NCBI GenBank assembly: GCA_965262255.1
Contig: OZ253505.1
Coordinates: forward strand, 496,001 to 560,000
DNA length: 64,000 nucleotides
Direction of reading: 5' to 3'
Origin: JANQQC01 sp965262255
GTDB taxonomy: Bacteria > Pseudomonadota > Alphaproteobacteria > Caulobacterales > Hyphomonadaceae
Below are positions 36,190 to 45,356 of the stretch, one piece after another; within the stretch, counting starts at the first letter, position 1; each line of letters starts with the position of its first letter. Under the pieces are notes generated by a model. The model made no database searches. It saw nothing but the letters and a program-made list of their open reading frames with translations, and had not been told where the DNA came from. The translations under genes were made by a program, and so were the position numbers.

Positions 36190-36827
36190 GGACTATGGCA
36201 CTCTTTCATAAGTTAATTGCCTATACAATTTAGGAATATATTACAACATTTCAACTGAATTTGCGATTATGCAACCAAGAGTGTGAAAATTGATCCTTAG
36301 ATTCATTCGTCAGTTACAGGTAAACACGAACAATCTTTCTTCGAAAAAGTCGGATGTTCCTCTGACTGGCAAATCTATATCAGTTTGCCAAAAGTATCGG
36401 CTGAAATTGTCTGGAGGGCCGCGTGCTACTAACTGCTAAGGGCAACAATTATAATTGCACCGAAGGCCATATAACGAGCTTCGTACCCGCCTCAAACTCC
36501 GCAGATCCTCCTGAACGCGGCAAAAATCGGCAAAACTGAACGTCTTGTGATAGAACAAAAATTCGATAACCGCCTACTATTCCAAAAATCACTCGACCGA
36601 ATCGATCGTTGTCAACCAATATTTGCTCAATTTTACTAATTTTTCGTCATTTTCTATCGTTTTTCGTATTATGCAACAGTCTCAAACTATAGATTCAACG
36701 AAGTAAGAGAGGAATTTTGTTAGGCGACATAACACAGCGGGTTAAGACGAATTGTTGCGAAATTTTTAACATGCCTGTAGATTCAGAAATTCGATATATT
36801 CGATAACATTCCATAAGGAACTTTTAA
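36190..36827. other. Stretch without a convincing gene
   Basis: 638 bp before the SDR gene. I see no family-like translation on either strand and no clear repeat. 35685-35976 on the other side of the Cys-rich gene is likewise empty. Confidence 0.4.
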
Positions 36828-37655
36828 GTGACTCAAGTCAAAAACCAAGTAACATGGATCACAGGGGCTTCATCAGGTATTGGAGCAGCCCTCGCCGACG
36901 TTTTTGCCAAGGCGGGTTCAAATCTTATCTTATCTGGGCGACGGACAGATGCGTTAGAAGAAGTTGCGCACAAAGTAGAAACAGACTCGCTGGTTCTTCC
37001 TTTTGAGACCACGGATTATTCGAAACTACCAGGAATTGTCGAAACGGCTTGGAATTGGAAGGGACAAGTCAATGTTCTAATCAACAATGCCGGGATTAGT
37101 CAGCGTAGCCTAGCAATCAATACTGACCCGCCAGTATATCAAAACCTGTTAAATATTGACTTAATTGCTCCAATCTGGCTCACACAGCTGCAACTTTCCA
37201 GAATGGCCGCCAATGGCGGCGCTCATATTGTGGCGATAAGTTCTATAGCAGGACGTGTCGGTGTTCCTCTTCGCACTGCATATTGTGCGGCCAAACATGG
37301 ACTGATCGGATATATGGATTCGCTTAGGTCAGAGATGGAATTACTTCACAATATAAGAGTCACAAATGTTTTACCCGGTTCTGTTGCAACCGATATCTCT
37401 CGGAATGCTATTACGTCTGATGGTGGCCGTCGCGGCAAATCTGATGCGGTTATTGATAACGGCGACAGCCCTATTGATTGCGCAAAATCTATTCTCGGGG
37501 CAGTCGAAAACAATACTTTAGAGTTGGTTTTTGCCAAGGGAATGGAACTTGAAATATGTAAGCTTCGGCAATCCGATCCTGATAAACTGTTTGAGATGGC
37601 ATCAATGCTAGGTAAGCGAACAGTAGAAAACCATACCGCTGAAGGGGATCTCTGA
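36828..37655 (+). CDS. Short-chain dehydrogenase/reductase (SDR)
   Basis: 275 residues, GTG start with AAGGAAC seven bases upstream. NAD(P)-binding TGASSGIG at residues 12-19, NNAG at 86-89 and the catalytic Ser139, Tyr152, Lys156 (YCAAK) are all present. The chain resembles SDRs of the DltE/DHRS7 type with a basic Arg after the first turn (SGRR), which favours NADP. Substrate unknown. The downstream TauD-like gene follows after 42 bp in the same direction, so they may act in one pathway. Confidence 0.88.
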   Translation: MTQVKNQVTWITGASSGIGAALADVFAKAGSNLILSGRRTDALEEVAHKVETDSLVLPFETTDYSKLPGIVETAWNWKGQVNVLINNAGISQRSLAINTDPPVYQNLLNIDLIAPIWLTQLQLSRMAANGGAHIVAISSIAGRVGVPLRTAYCAAKHGLIGYMDSLRSEMELLHNIRVTNVLPGSVATDISRNAITSDGGRRGKSDAVIDNGDSPIDCAKSILGAVENNTLELVFAKGMELEICKLRQSDPDKLFEMASMLGKRTVENHTAEGDL

Positions 37656-37697
37656 GAGTTCCTTTCATACCACTAACTTAAATTTCGAGAACAAATA

Positions 37698-38546
37698 ATG
37701 GCCATATCAGTAACAAAAACAGAAGCCGTCTGTGGTGCCGTCGTCACGGGTATTGATCTTCGTGAGGAGCTCTCAGATGATTGTATTGCGGAGGTTCGTT
37801 CGCATTGGGTAGAGAATAAAGTTCTAATCTTCCCTGATCAAAAGTTAGAGCCTAAAGACTTGGAACGTTTTACTCTTTGTTTCGGAGGATTTGGGGAGGA
37901 TCCTTTTTTTGGCCACATAGATGGACACGAACACATCGCAGCGATTCAACGAAATGCTGACGAGAAGACCAAAATATTTGCAGAGTTTTATCATACGGAT
38001 TGGAGTTTCTTGGATGTTCCACCGGCTGGAACCATCTTGTATGGGATTACGATTCCGCCACACGGTGGAAACACTTTGTTTGCCGATCAGGTAGAAGCGT
38101 ATAATCGGCTCCCCAACGACTTGCGAGATAAAGCAGACCAATTGGTCGCGATTCACTCGGCTGAGCGAGCGTACGCTCCTGACGGAACTTATGGCGAGGA
38201 TGATCGGGATTCGGGAAGAAGCATGAACATTCTACCGAGCGAGGCAGCGCGAGAGCAACGAGAACATCCTTTTGTTCGTACCCACAGGGAAACTGGGAAA
38301 CGTGCACTATTCAGTTCCCCCTCATATATTCTCAAATTTAAAGGCTTTGATCGCGACGAGAGTATGCAACTGTTGGGAGAATTCTACCAATACCAGACAG
38401 CAAGCGATATTGTATATTCGCATCAGTGGAAGCCTGACATGTTGGTGATGTGGGATAATCGCTCTCTGTTGCATTCAGCGACTGGTGGATACGACGGATA
38501 TGATCGTTTGTTGCATCGTACGACAATCGCCGACGTATCGTTCTAG
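37698..38546 (+). CDS. TauD/TfdA family Fe(II)/2-oxoglutarate dioxygenase
   Basis: 282 residues, full length. The facial triad is visible: His99 and Asp101 in YHTDWSF and the distal His259 in SLLHSATGGYDGYDR. Arg274 in LLHRTTI is the expected 2-oxoglutarate anchor. Family members hydroxylate taurine, 2,4-D, alkyl sulfates or carnitine precursors; which applies here cannot be told. No sulfonate transport genes are near. Probably cotranscribed with the SDR gene. Confidence 0.9.
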   Translation: MAISVTKTEAVCGAVVTGIDLREELSDDCIAEVRSHWVENKVLIFPDQKLEPKDLERFTLCFGGFGEDPFFGHIDGHEHIAAIQRNADEKTKIFAEFYHTDWSFLDVPPAGTILYGITIPPHGGNTLFADQVEAYNRLPNDLRDKADQLVAIHSAERAYAPDGTYGEDDRDSGRSMNILPSEAAREQREHPFVRTHRETGKRALFSSPSYILKFKGFDRDESMQLLGEFYQYQTASDIVYSHQWKPDMLVMWDNRSLLHSATGGYDGYDRLLHRTTIADVSF

Positions 38547-38733
38547 AAATTCTATTTGGCATAATGCACAAAGCCACTGTTTCATAGGTCATTTACGCTG
38601 CAACGTAAGCCGTAACCATTTGTTCAAGACAAAAATCCAAAAGTCTAACTAGGCTTATAGATGCTGACTTACAGCTAACGGTTACTCGGAAACTAGGAAA
38701 GTTCAAGAAAATTTTTCTAACTTTCTAAGTCGG

Positions 38734-38986
38734 TCATGTCTTATATGACGACAGATTCATGTCCAATTAGCCGGTAGTTTCATGTCGAATTGGACGATAG
38801 TAATATGTCCGATTAGCCGACAATATCATGTCAAAGTGGACGATAGAGTCATGTCAAATTAGTCGGTAGTTTCATGTCAAATTGGACGATAGTTTCATGT
38901 CAAATTAGCCGACAATATCATGTAAAAGTGGACGATAGTAATATGTCCGATTAGCCGACAATGTCATGTCGAATTGGACGAACAAA
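38734..38986. repeat. 23-bp direct repeat array, 11 copies, two alternating unit types
   Basis: Eleven contiguous 23-bp units without spacers, starting TCATGTC (two units start ATATGTC). From the second unit on, two types alternate: type A with an ATTAGCCG core (GTCCGATTAGCCGACA form) and type B with a GTC-AAxTGGACGATAG core, giving a 46-bp higher-order period. Each unit has an interrupted dyad (GTC-N6-GAC in type B). The first unit (38734-38756) is diverged. The array lies between the TauD-like gene and the DUF4143 ATPase gene. There are no unique spacers, so this is not a CRISPR. Confidence 0.9.
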
Positions 38987-39214
38987 TTTAACCTAATTAT
39001 AGGGCTTATAAAGAATAATCCGACAAAAAATACTTACGATAGTGCGATTGTTATAGATAATTAATTGCAACCATATGTCATAGTTATCAGTGAATACCTG
39101 GACCCTCGATGAACGCGTAGCTCTAACACGAATTGAGTAAACAAAATGTCATTTACAAGTACTGTGGTATAACAATACTTCTAACTATGAGTCTGTTCAC
39201 TCGGATACACCTCT

Positions 39215-40438
39215 ATGTACTCAAGACATTCCGAAGCATCGATTAGAGAGGCTTTGGACGACACACCGGTCGTTTCAGTAAACGGACCTCGCCAAAGTGG
39301 AAAAACCACCTTGGCTAAACACCTAGCGGACTCTAGCTGGACGTTCTATTCTTTAGACGATGAAGTCACTTTGAAAAGTGCGACCGAGGATCCGGCTGGG
39401 TTTATCAATAGACTCGACCGAGCAATAATCGACGAAGTTCAACGAGTACCAGAACTGATGCACGCTATCAAGTATTCCGTCGACCAAGATGATCGGCCAG
39501 GTAAATTCTTGTTGACAGGTTCGGCTCAAATTCTACGACTTCCGAAGATAAAGGAGTCTTTAGCAGGAAGACTCGAGATTGTACCTCTATACCCGTTGTC
39601 TCCTTCAGAAATTTATGATAACGGTCCACCCCAATTCTTATCTATTCTTTTTCAAGGAGAACCGCCTGTAATCAGCGATGCGGTGACTGGCGTAGACCTC
39701 CTCAAAATTGTAATCTCAGGTGGGTTTCCGAGAGCTCTCTCAAAATCCAATGAGACAACAAGAGGTAAATGGTATAGGTCATACCTCAGCGCTCTAATAG
39801 AAAACGATGCATCCGATGTAATTTCTTTCGAAAACACCGAAGGACTAAGCCATCTTGCTGAAGTGCTTGCTCGGTACTCGGGGCAGCTAACAAATTTTTC
39901 TGAAATCGCGAATAATACAAAAACAAGTTCTAAAACAGTCAGTCGACATGTGCGTTTACTTGAACAAATTTATGTTGTTGGTAGACTCCAACCTTGGTTC
40001 CGAAATGGCTTGAACAGGTTAATAAAAACCCCAAAACTTCACTTCATTGATTCTGGTCTATTGACAACAATTAAAGGATATAATCTAGCTCAATTAGAAC
40101 GCGAAAGGTCTCTATTAGGACCTATTTTGGAGACATTCGTCTATACAGAGCTGTTAAAGCAATTCAATTGGTCTGATCTCTACATCTCTATTTACCATTA
40201 TCGCGACAAAGATAATACGGAGATTGACTTTGTCCTTGAGGACAACTCAGGTTTTTTAGTGGGAATTGATGTCAAGGCATCGGCGACGGTGCGATCCGAA
40301 GATTTTAAGGGCCTGCGCAAATTATTCGCGATAGACTCTGAAAATTTCAAAATCGGAGTTGTGCTTTACGACGGAACTCAGGTATTGCCTTTTGGAGAAA
40401 AAATGTTTGCTGTTCCTGTTTCCGCTATGTGGAAATAG
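39215..40438 (+). CDS. AAA+ ATPase with DUF4143 (AAA_14 family)
   Basis: 407 residues. Walker A GPRQSGKT (24-31), Walker B IIDEVQ (71-76), sensor-like LTGSAQILRL, and an HTH-like region around TKTSSKTVSRHVRLLEQIYV. The DUF4143 C terminus contains EIDFVLE (Asp338) and GIDVKAS (Asp352, Lys354), an arrangement like the PD-(D/E)xK nuclease core. The family is common in bacteria and archaea, often in mobile or stress-related contexts, with no settled function. It begins 229 bp after the 23-bp repeat array. Confidence 0.88.
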   Translation: MYSRHSEASIREALDDTPVVSVNGPRQSGKTTLAKHLADSSWTFYSLDDEVTLKSATEDPAGFINRLDRAIIDEVQRVPELMHAIKYSVDQDDRPGKFLLTGSAQILRLPKIKESLAGRLEIVPLYPLSPSEIYDNGPPQFLSILFQGEPPVISDAVTGVDLLKIVISGGFPRALSKSNETTRGKWYRSYLSALIENDASDVISFENTEGLSHLAEVLARYSGQLTNFSEIANNTKTSSKTVSRHVRLLEQIYVVGRLQPWFRNGLNRLIKTPKLHFIDSGLLTTIKGYNLAQLERERSLLGPILETFVYTELLKQFNWSDLYISIYHYRDKDNTEIDFVLEDNSGFLVGIDVKASATVRSEDFKGLRKLFAIDSENFKIGVVLYDGTQVLPFGEKMFAVPVSAMWK

Positions 40439-40650
40439 CCATCAAGCTAAAGAATCCACCGGAATCATTAGATTTATTGCATCGAGTGAGTCACCAAGTT
40501 ACAGCTCAAGAAGGTTAGCTCTCGTAGAAGTCTAACAATTTTGAGTTGAACTTAGAGATATAATTGTATACTTTGCCCGACGGACAAGTAGCTCACACCT
40601 GCAATTTCCTAGTTGTAAATGCGTAACAAATCAGTATTGGAGAAAGTGCG

Positions 40651-41490
40651 ATGAACGTCAGAAAAGGCAAACCTTGGAGCACATTTGAAATTGAAGCCAT
40701 CGTCTCCACCTACAAAGAGATGCTATGGCTACAAATACTTGGTCAAGAATTCAGCAAAGCTGATTTCAATCTTACACTACAGCGCAGAATTGGCCGTTCT
40801 AAGGCCTCCATAGAGTTTAAGCTTCGCAATATTTCGGCTGTTATGTCAATCTTGCAGCTACCGGAGGTCCGAGGGTACTTGCCTGCTGAGAACTTTCAGA
40901 AGGCTTTGTTTGATTGTGTGCTTGAGTGGGACAGAAACGATGTCTTTAAACCTATCATTGATCGCCTACTGATTAGGCCACAAAGATCGATCGACACTCC
41001 TATTATTTACGTGAATCCACCTAAATTCGATCAAAATCGAACCAAGAATGCCAGCAAAAATTTCCACAGAGCAATGAGGGGAATAAACTTTCCTTCGTAT
41101 AGAGACTGGCGCTATCGGTTAAACAAGGCTGGTCAAGAATATGTTTTGTACGCGGAAATCGATCGACTATACCTTGCCGGCCGAAACGATCTATCCAAAA
41201 AAGTTAACTGGGTCGCAGATTCAAATTACGAAGACGTTGGGTATAACATTCTGTCTTTTGATAACAACGGAAAAGAACGTCTGTTGGGGGTTAAAACCAC
41301 CATCGGCGCAATGCACAATCCGTTTTTCCTAACCTCGAACGAGTACACCGTATCTGAAGCAAACAAATCTTCATACAGACTGATAAGGTTGTTTGAATTT
41401 GGGATTAAACCAAAGGCTTACAGACTATCGCCACCCCTTGGTGAAAGTCTGCGGCTCGAACCCTCTGTGTATCAGGCAAGTCCATATTGA
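40651..41490 (+). CDS. DUF3883 protein with substituted nuclease active site
   Basis: 279 residues. The N-terminal part (WSTFEIEAIVSTYKEMLWLQILG ... GRSKASIEFKLRNISAVM) is a helical module frequently found in front of nuclease domains. Residues about 165-255 are a DUF3883 (NOV C-terminal-like, PD-(D/E)xK) domain. The family motifs GYDI and IEVKTT read GYNI (Asn199) and LLGVKTT (Gly213, Lys215) here, so both metal-binding acids are lost. The fold is probably kept but nuclease activity is unlikely. Family members usually accompany restriction or defence genes. Confidence 0.75.
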   Translation: MNVRKGKPWSTFEIEAIVSTYKEMLWLQILGQEFSKADFNLTLQRRIGRSKASIEFKLRNISAVMSILQLPEVRGYLPAENFQKALFDCVLEWDRNDVFKPIIDRLLIRPQRSIDTPIIYVNPPKFDQNRTKNASKNFHRAMRGINFPSYRDWRYRLNKAGQEYVLYAEIDRLYLAGRNDLSKKVNWVADSNYEDVGYNILSFDNNGKERLLGVKTTIGAMHNPFFLTSNEYTVSEANKSSYRLIRLFEFGIKPKAYRLSPPLGESLRLEPSVYQASPY

Positions 41491-41553
41491 GCGGCTAACT
41501 TGCTTTGCTCGCCTGCTAGTAGCGCGGTTAGCAGAATTAGACCTTTGGACAGT

Positions 41554-41582
41554 TTGACTTTCGGTTCAATCTGTCGCATCAT
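41554..41582 (+). promoter_or_regulatory. Promoter of antitoxin copy 1
   Basis: TTGACT (41554-41559), 17-bp spacer, CATCAT (41577-41582). The same block with CATAAT precedes copy 2, so it is part of the duplicated unit. Confidence 0.55.
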
Positions 41583-41615
41583 CCAAGCTATTTTCCCTCG
41601 ACATAGGAAACTCCA

Positions 41616-42251
41616 ATGCCGGAAACCCTAGATACAACTGACCCAAACATTGTCGCCGTGCAGACGCAAGGGCGAGGCTCGCGCCAGCGGATCGTTAATG
41701 AATCGGATGAATTTAGCAACCCACGCGACAAAAACCTCGAACCAGCACTGTGTTTTCGTGAATCGAATGAACTTTTTCACGATCGTAGGATCCAGAGACA
41801 ACGAATTGATCAACTGGTGAATTTGTTCGTGCAAGAACCAATAATGTCCGATGTGGAAATGGAATATATCCTTGGAAACGTAAAATCACGTTTAACGTAC
41901 CTGAAAAACACCGAATTTGCCCCAATAGACCGATCGCTAAACGGGGAGACACGATCTAAAGGATTCCCAATGGAACGACTATTGAAGTGGGAAGAGAAGA
42001 AGCATATCTTTTCTGTCTGCATTGGTAACGATAAATTCTTTCCTGCGTTTCAGTTTGCCGGAACAGAACCAAGATCAATCATAGAGAAAGTTATTCAGTT
42101 GCTACCGGATTATGTGTATGGTTGGCATATAGCGTATTGGTTTTCCGGAAGTAATGGTTGGCTGAATGGCGAAACTCCCGAGAACCGTATGGAAAATAAA
42201 GATGAGGTCATAAATGCGGCGGCACAGTTTGCATTAGGGGTACACCGGTAA
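41616..42251 (+). CDS. Xre/MbcA/ParS-type antitoxin, copy 1
   Basis: 211 residues. The N-terminal 70 residues are charged and carry RGSRQRIV. A middle segment has DVEMEYILGNVKSRLTYLKNTEFAP. The C-terminal toxin-binding domain (MbcA/ParS/Xre, former DUF2384) reads FFPAFQFAGTEPRSIIEKVIQLLPD followed by GWHIAYWFSGSNGWLNGETPEN. This domain partners RES-domain toxins. Its own toxin gene is not preserved: downstream DNA holds only scraps before copy 2. It is over 70% identical to copy 2 at 42721, highest in residues 45-105. Confidence 0.85.
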   Translation: MPETLDTTDPNIVAVQTQGRGSRQRIVNESDEFSNPRDKNLEPALCFRESNELFHDRRIQRQRIDQLVNLFVQEPIMSDVEMEYILGNVKSRLTYLKNTEFAPIDRSLNGETRSKGFPMERLLKWEEKKHIFSVCIGNDKFFPAFQFAGTEPRSIIEKVIQLLPDYVYGWHIAYWFSGSNGWLNGETPENRMENKDEVINAAAQFALGVHR

Positions 42252-42369
42252 GAAAAGCAAATGAAGATTACTTTCCATTCTCCTCCATTAGAAAAGCCAA
42301 ACATTTCAAGGTTAAAAAAGCATGGACGATTTAACAGCGCATACATGACAGAAGCTATTCTGGACTCTC

Positions 42370-42500
42370 GTTATCGCGGAAGCTGTCGCTTCGTCAACTG
42401 CATCGTCGACTGCATCGCCAATTACGACAGAAGTAGCCGCTACTTCATCGTTGTAAGATTTCTTCAACTCTATTCCATCTCTAGTCACTGGCAGTGACTC
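42370..42500 (-). pseudogene. Fragment of a second MBL-fold hydrolase gene
   Basis: On the minus strand, ESLPVTRDGIELK, then SVVIGDAVDD, AVDEATASAI can be aligned with ESLPMTMGAIELK, SVVIGGAVDEV, TATAM of the intact MBL gene at 44099-45049. Only about 40 codons remain. It shows that the antitoxin copy 1 once had the same downstream neighbour as copy 2. A possible RES start (SPP---PN) lies at 42280-42310 but is too short to support. Confidence 0.6.
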
Positions 42501-42658
42501 ACGAGAACAATCCGAATTTGCGGAATGGCACAGGTTAAACAGAAGAGGAAAAAGTGCTACCGGCTCCGAAACTGCCCTAATGGTCAATTTACCTGCTCCA
42601 TTATTTTTCCACAACTATTCGATTTACCTCGGTTAGGAGAATGAATCATTGGGTCTGT

Positions 42659-42687
42659 TTGACTTTCGGCTCAGTCTGTAGCATAAT
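42659..42687 (+). promoter_or_regulatory. Promoter of antitoxin copy 2
   Basis: TTGACT (42659-42664), 17-bp spacer, CATAAT (42682-42687), closely matching the block before copy 1. Confidence 0.6.
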
Positions 42688-42720
42688 CCGACCTATTCTC
42701 CCTCCACATAGGAACTCCCG

Positions 42721-43359
42721 ATGCCGGAAACGCTAGATAGAATTGACCCGAACATTGTCGCCGTGCAGAAGCATGGGCGAGGCTCGCGCCAACGGATCGT
42801 TCATGAATTGGAAGAATCGAGCAACGCACAAGGCAAAAACTTCGAATCAGAACTGTGTTTTCGTGAATCGAATGAACTTTTTCACGATCGTAGGATACAG
42901 AGACAACGAATTGATCAACTGGTGAACTTGTTCGTACAAGAACCGATAATGTCCGATGTGGAAACGGAATATATCCTTGGAAATGTAAAATCACGTTTAA
43001 CGTACCTGAAGAACACCGAATTTGTTTCTGTAGACCGCTCGCTAAATGGGAAGACTCGCTCTATAGGATATGCCGAAGATCAACTCATGAGTTGGGAAGA
43101 AAAAAAGAAGATATTTTCGGTTTGTGTTAAAAACGACAAATTCTATCCCGCTTTTCAATTTTCAGGTTCGGAACCAAGGCTAATCATTGAAAAGGTTATC
43201 CATGTGTTGCCAGACTATATGTATGGATGGCATTTAGCGTATTGGTTTTCCGGAAGCAATGGATGGTTGAACGGCGATTCGCCGAAAGATTTACTTCACT
43301 TAGATAAGAAAATTCTCTACGCCGCGAAACAAGTTTCGTTAGACAAATGTAGATCTTAA
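42721..43359 (+). CDS. Xre/MbcA/ParS-type antitoxin, copy 2
   Basis: 212 residues, same layout as copy 1: RGSRQRIVHE, DVETEYILGNVKSRLTYLKN, then FYPAFQFSGSEPRLIIEKVIHVLPD and GWHLAYWFSGSNGWLNGDSPKD. The stop is followed after 29 bp by a frameshifted RES toxin gene. In intact systems this protein neutralises a RES-domain toxin that degrades or modifies NAD, and it represses its own promoter. With the toxin broken it may now act only as a regulator. Confidence 0.87.
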   Translation: MPETLDRIDPNIVAVQKHGRGSRQRIVHELEESSNAQGKNFESELCFRESNELFHDRRIQRQRIDQLVNLFVQEPIMSDVETEYILGNVKSRLTYLKNTEFVSVDRSLNGKTRSIGYAEDQLMSWEEKKKIFSVCVKNDKFYPAFQFSGSEPRLIIEKVIHVLPDYMYGWHLAYWFSGSNGWLNGDSPKDLLHLDKKILYAAKQVSLDKCRS

Positions 43360-43388
43360 ACACAAATTGAAATTTGGATGCTTCAATA

Positions 43389-44023
43389 ATGTCGATTTCC
43401 CCTCCAAGTATAAATTTAGCAGAACCGAACACAATCACATTCCCAAGAAACTCAATTCTTCATAGAGTTCACGATTGTGATTTTGCAGGAAACTCTTTCA
43501 ATCCAACTTCAAGAGTATTGTCTCGTTTTAGCCCTATATTTGATAAGGCAGGAAATGTAATTCCTGTCTTATATACGGCCGATTCATTAGACGCAGCTAT
43601 GTACGAATCGATCTTCCATGACATTCTGGCTCACTCTCAGGTTAAGGAGATTTCATTCGATAAAATTTACGAAAAAATCATACTGTTTTGAGAACAACTC
43701 AAGACCTTAGTCTAGTAAAACTTCGACAACCAGAATTAAAGAAATGGAAAATTACTAGAACTGAACTGATTGCTTCGTCACCAGCGCATTATCAGTTCAC
43801 AGCAAAATGGTCTCAAGCAATATATGATCAGTTCGCCAATGTAATGGGGTTGGTCTGGACATCCAACCAATGTGATCCGGATTCAGCGTACATGTTTTTT
43901 GGCGACCGCGTTCCCGAAAGCTCATTGAACATTGAAAGAGTTCGCGAGGGAAGAAACGATCTTTCATTTTTGACTGATGCAGTAAATGCTGGTATGCGGA
44001 GCGGTACACGTATAATAGATTAA
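43389..44023 (+). pseudogene. RES-domain toxin gene with a one-base frameshift
   Basis: ATG at 43389 opens a frame reading HRVHDCDFAGNSFNP, SRFSPIFDKAGNVIPVLYTADSLDAAMYESIFHD, which is the N-terminal half of a RES domain with its conserved Arg, Tyr and Glu. It stops at TGA 43689-43691. The C-terminal half continues in the -1 frame from 43688 (RTTQDLSLVKLRQPELKKW, YQFTAKWSQAIYDQFANVMGLVWTSNQCDPDSAYMFFGDR). One missing T in the TTTT run at 43686-43689 would explain the break. There is no classical slippery heptamer. RES toxins such as MbcT use NAD; this copy is probably inactive. Confidence 0.82.
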
Positions 44024-44098
44024 CTCTTATACTAAAATGACATGTCACATATATAAACTCAAAATTATCCTTTAAGATTTCTTTCAAAATTTCAGAAT

Positions 44099-45049
44099 CT
44101 ACTGAACATCCGCAATTTCTAGTATGCCAAATTTAACAAGATTCTGGTGCAAAATTCGATCATGCGCTGGAAGTATGATTAACTTCGGTTCAGATTTCGC
44201 CAAATCATGGAGAGCCCGTATCTGTTTTTCGATTTTCGCTCTTTCTTCATTTGGATCAAACACAACAAACTGAGTTAGGCGTGGTCGAGGTTTCAACGCG
44301 TCAATATTTCCTGAATTCCATACAATATCACCAATCAAAAGAATTTCTCGGCCATCCGACCGTCGAATGTAGACGACTTGACTACCAGCGGTATGTCCAG
44401 ATGCTGGTGAAACGACAACCCCCGGAGCAATACGAACAGGTTTATCGAATTTTGTTGGTTCTAGTTTTTCTAACGCGGGTGGCAAAGTCCCTTCAAGTGT
44501 GAATTGCCCTAGCGCTTCTAGTTGGCTGCGGTTTAATCTCAATTTCGGTGCTAGATTATCAATATTGGGATGTCTTGCAATTCCCATAACATGATCAAGA
44601 TGTTCATGTGTAATCAGAACTTGTTGAGCATTGAGCATAGTCTCGGTAAGTAAGTTGTATGCAGATTTTGAGAAATTCCACTGTTCCGACTGTTTCATCG
44701 CAGTCGCTGTAACTTCGTCAACCGCGCCACCAATAACGACGGAAATTGCCGCCTCTTCTCCGTCGCTGTATATCCACTTCAGTTCAATTGCTCCCATAGT
44801 CATTGGTAATGATTCACCAAATCGACCCGCCTGTACAACCCAGCTAGGTGCTAGATCACTATTGACCTCGTGCCAAACCAACACGCTCGGTCCACGACCT
44901 TTGTCCATTCTCGTCAATTGTCTCCACTCATCAATGGGAAATTCGTCAGGAGCAACTTTTGGAGGGGTTCCCGACAAGAGTAACCACCAAAACATTACCC
45001 CGATCCCCACTAATAGGAATAAAACGAAGCCCAAAGCCCATTTCAACAT
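44099..45049 (-). CDS. Membrane-anchored MBL-fold hydrolase
   Basis: 316 residues. An N-terminal helix (residues 4-27, LGFVLFLLVGIGVMFWWLLL) anchors the protein in the inner membrane with the catalytic domain most likely periplasmic. Metallo-beta-lactamase motifs are THEHLDHVMG (HxHxDH), SGHTAGSQVVYI, LIGDIVW and PAHD. These support a two-metal hydrolase. Substrate unknown; lactonase or phosphodiesterase types are possible. A decayed fragment of a copy lies at 42370-42500. The gene converges with the toxin-antitoxin operon. Confidence 0.85.
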   Translation of the reverse strand: MLKWALGFVLFLLVGIGVMFWWLLLSGTPPKVAPDEFPIDEWRQLTRMDKGRGPSVLVWHEVNSDLAPSWVVQAGRFGESLPMTMGAIELKWIYSDGEEAAISVVIGGAVDEVTATAMKQSEQWNFSKSAYNLLTETMLNAQQVLITHEHLDHVMGIARHPNIDNLAPKLRLNRSQLEALGQFTLEGTLPPALEKLEPTKFDKPVRIAPGVVVSPASGHTAGSQVVYIRRSDGREILLIGDIVWNSGNIDALKPRPRLTQFVVFDPNEERAKIEKQIRALHDLAKSEPKLIILPAHDRILHQNLVKFGILEIADVQ

Positions 45050-45356
45050 CTCACTTTCCTAACGTTTAAAGAGATTGAACAACTTGTTTACTTGGGATCC
45101 CAAGATAGAACTACGGCTTTTTTCGTCTGGCACCAACTGGCTCATTCTATAAAAACGTACCAAATCAACCGACATAGCCGTATATTCCATTATAATACTT
45201 CTTGAGTCGAAAAACGAAATTCTAACGGAAATTTAGACCCCCAATTTATCGCGGGCCAATCATGTTTATCTAGTCTGTTTTTGAATACACTTCGCAAATC
45301 TATACAAAATTGCCCCCCTTGAAAGCCGTCAATTGAGCCACAACATCGAGGAACTT
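45050..45356. other. Divergent intergenic region
   Basis: 307 bp between the MBL gene (minus) and the DPP-IV gene (plus). It should contain both promoters. Nothing else is visible. Confidence 0.4.

Noticed and set aside
38734..38986. 23-bp repeats as a CRISPR array
   Set aside because: The units are contiguous, without unique spacers, and no cas gene is present.
42261..42497. 78-codon plus-strand frame between the two antitoxin genes
   Set aside because: The minus strand holds an MBL-hydrolase fragment here, and the plus frame has no protein-like pattern except a short possible RES start that is too weak to support.
43684..43692. Programmed -1 ribosomal frameshift in the RES gene
   Set aside because: No X-XXY-YYZ heptamer or downstream structure was seen; loss of one T is simpler.
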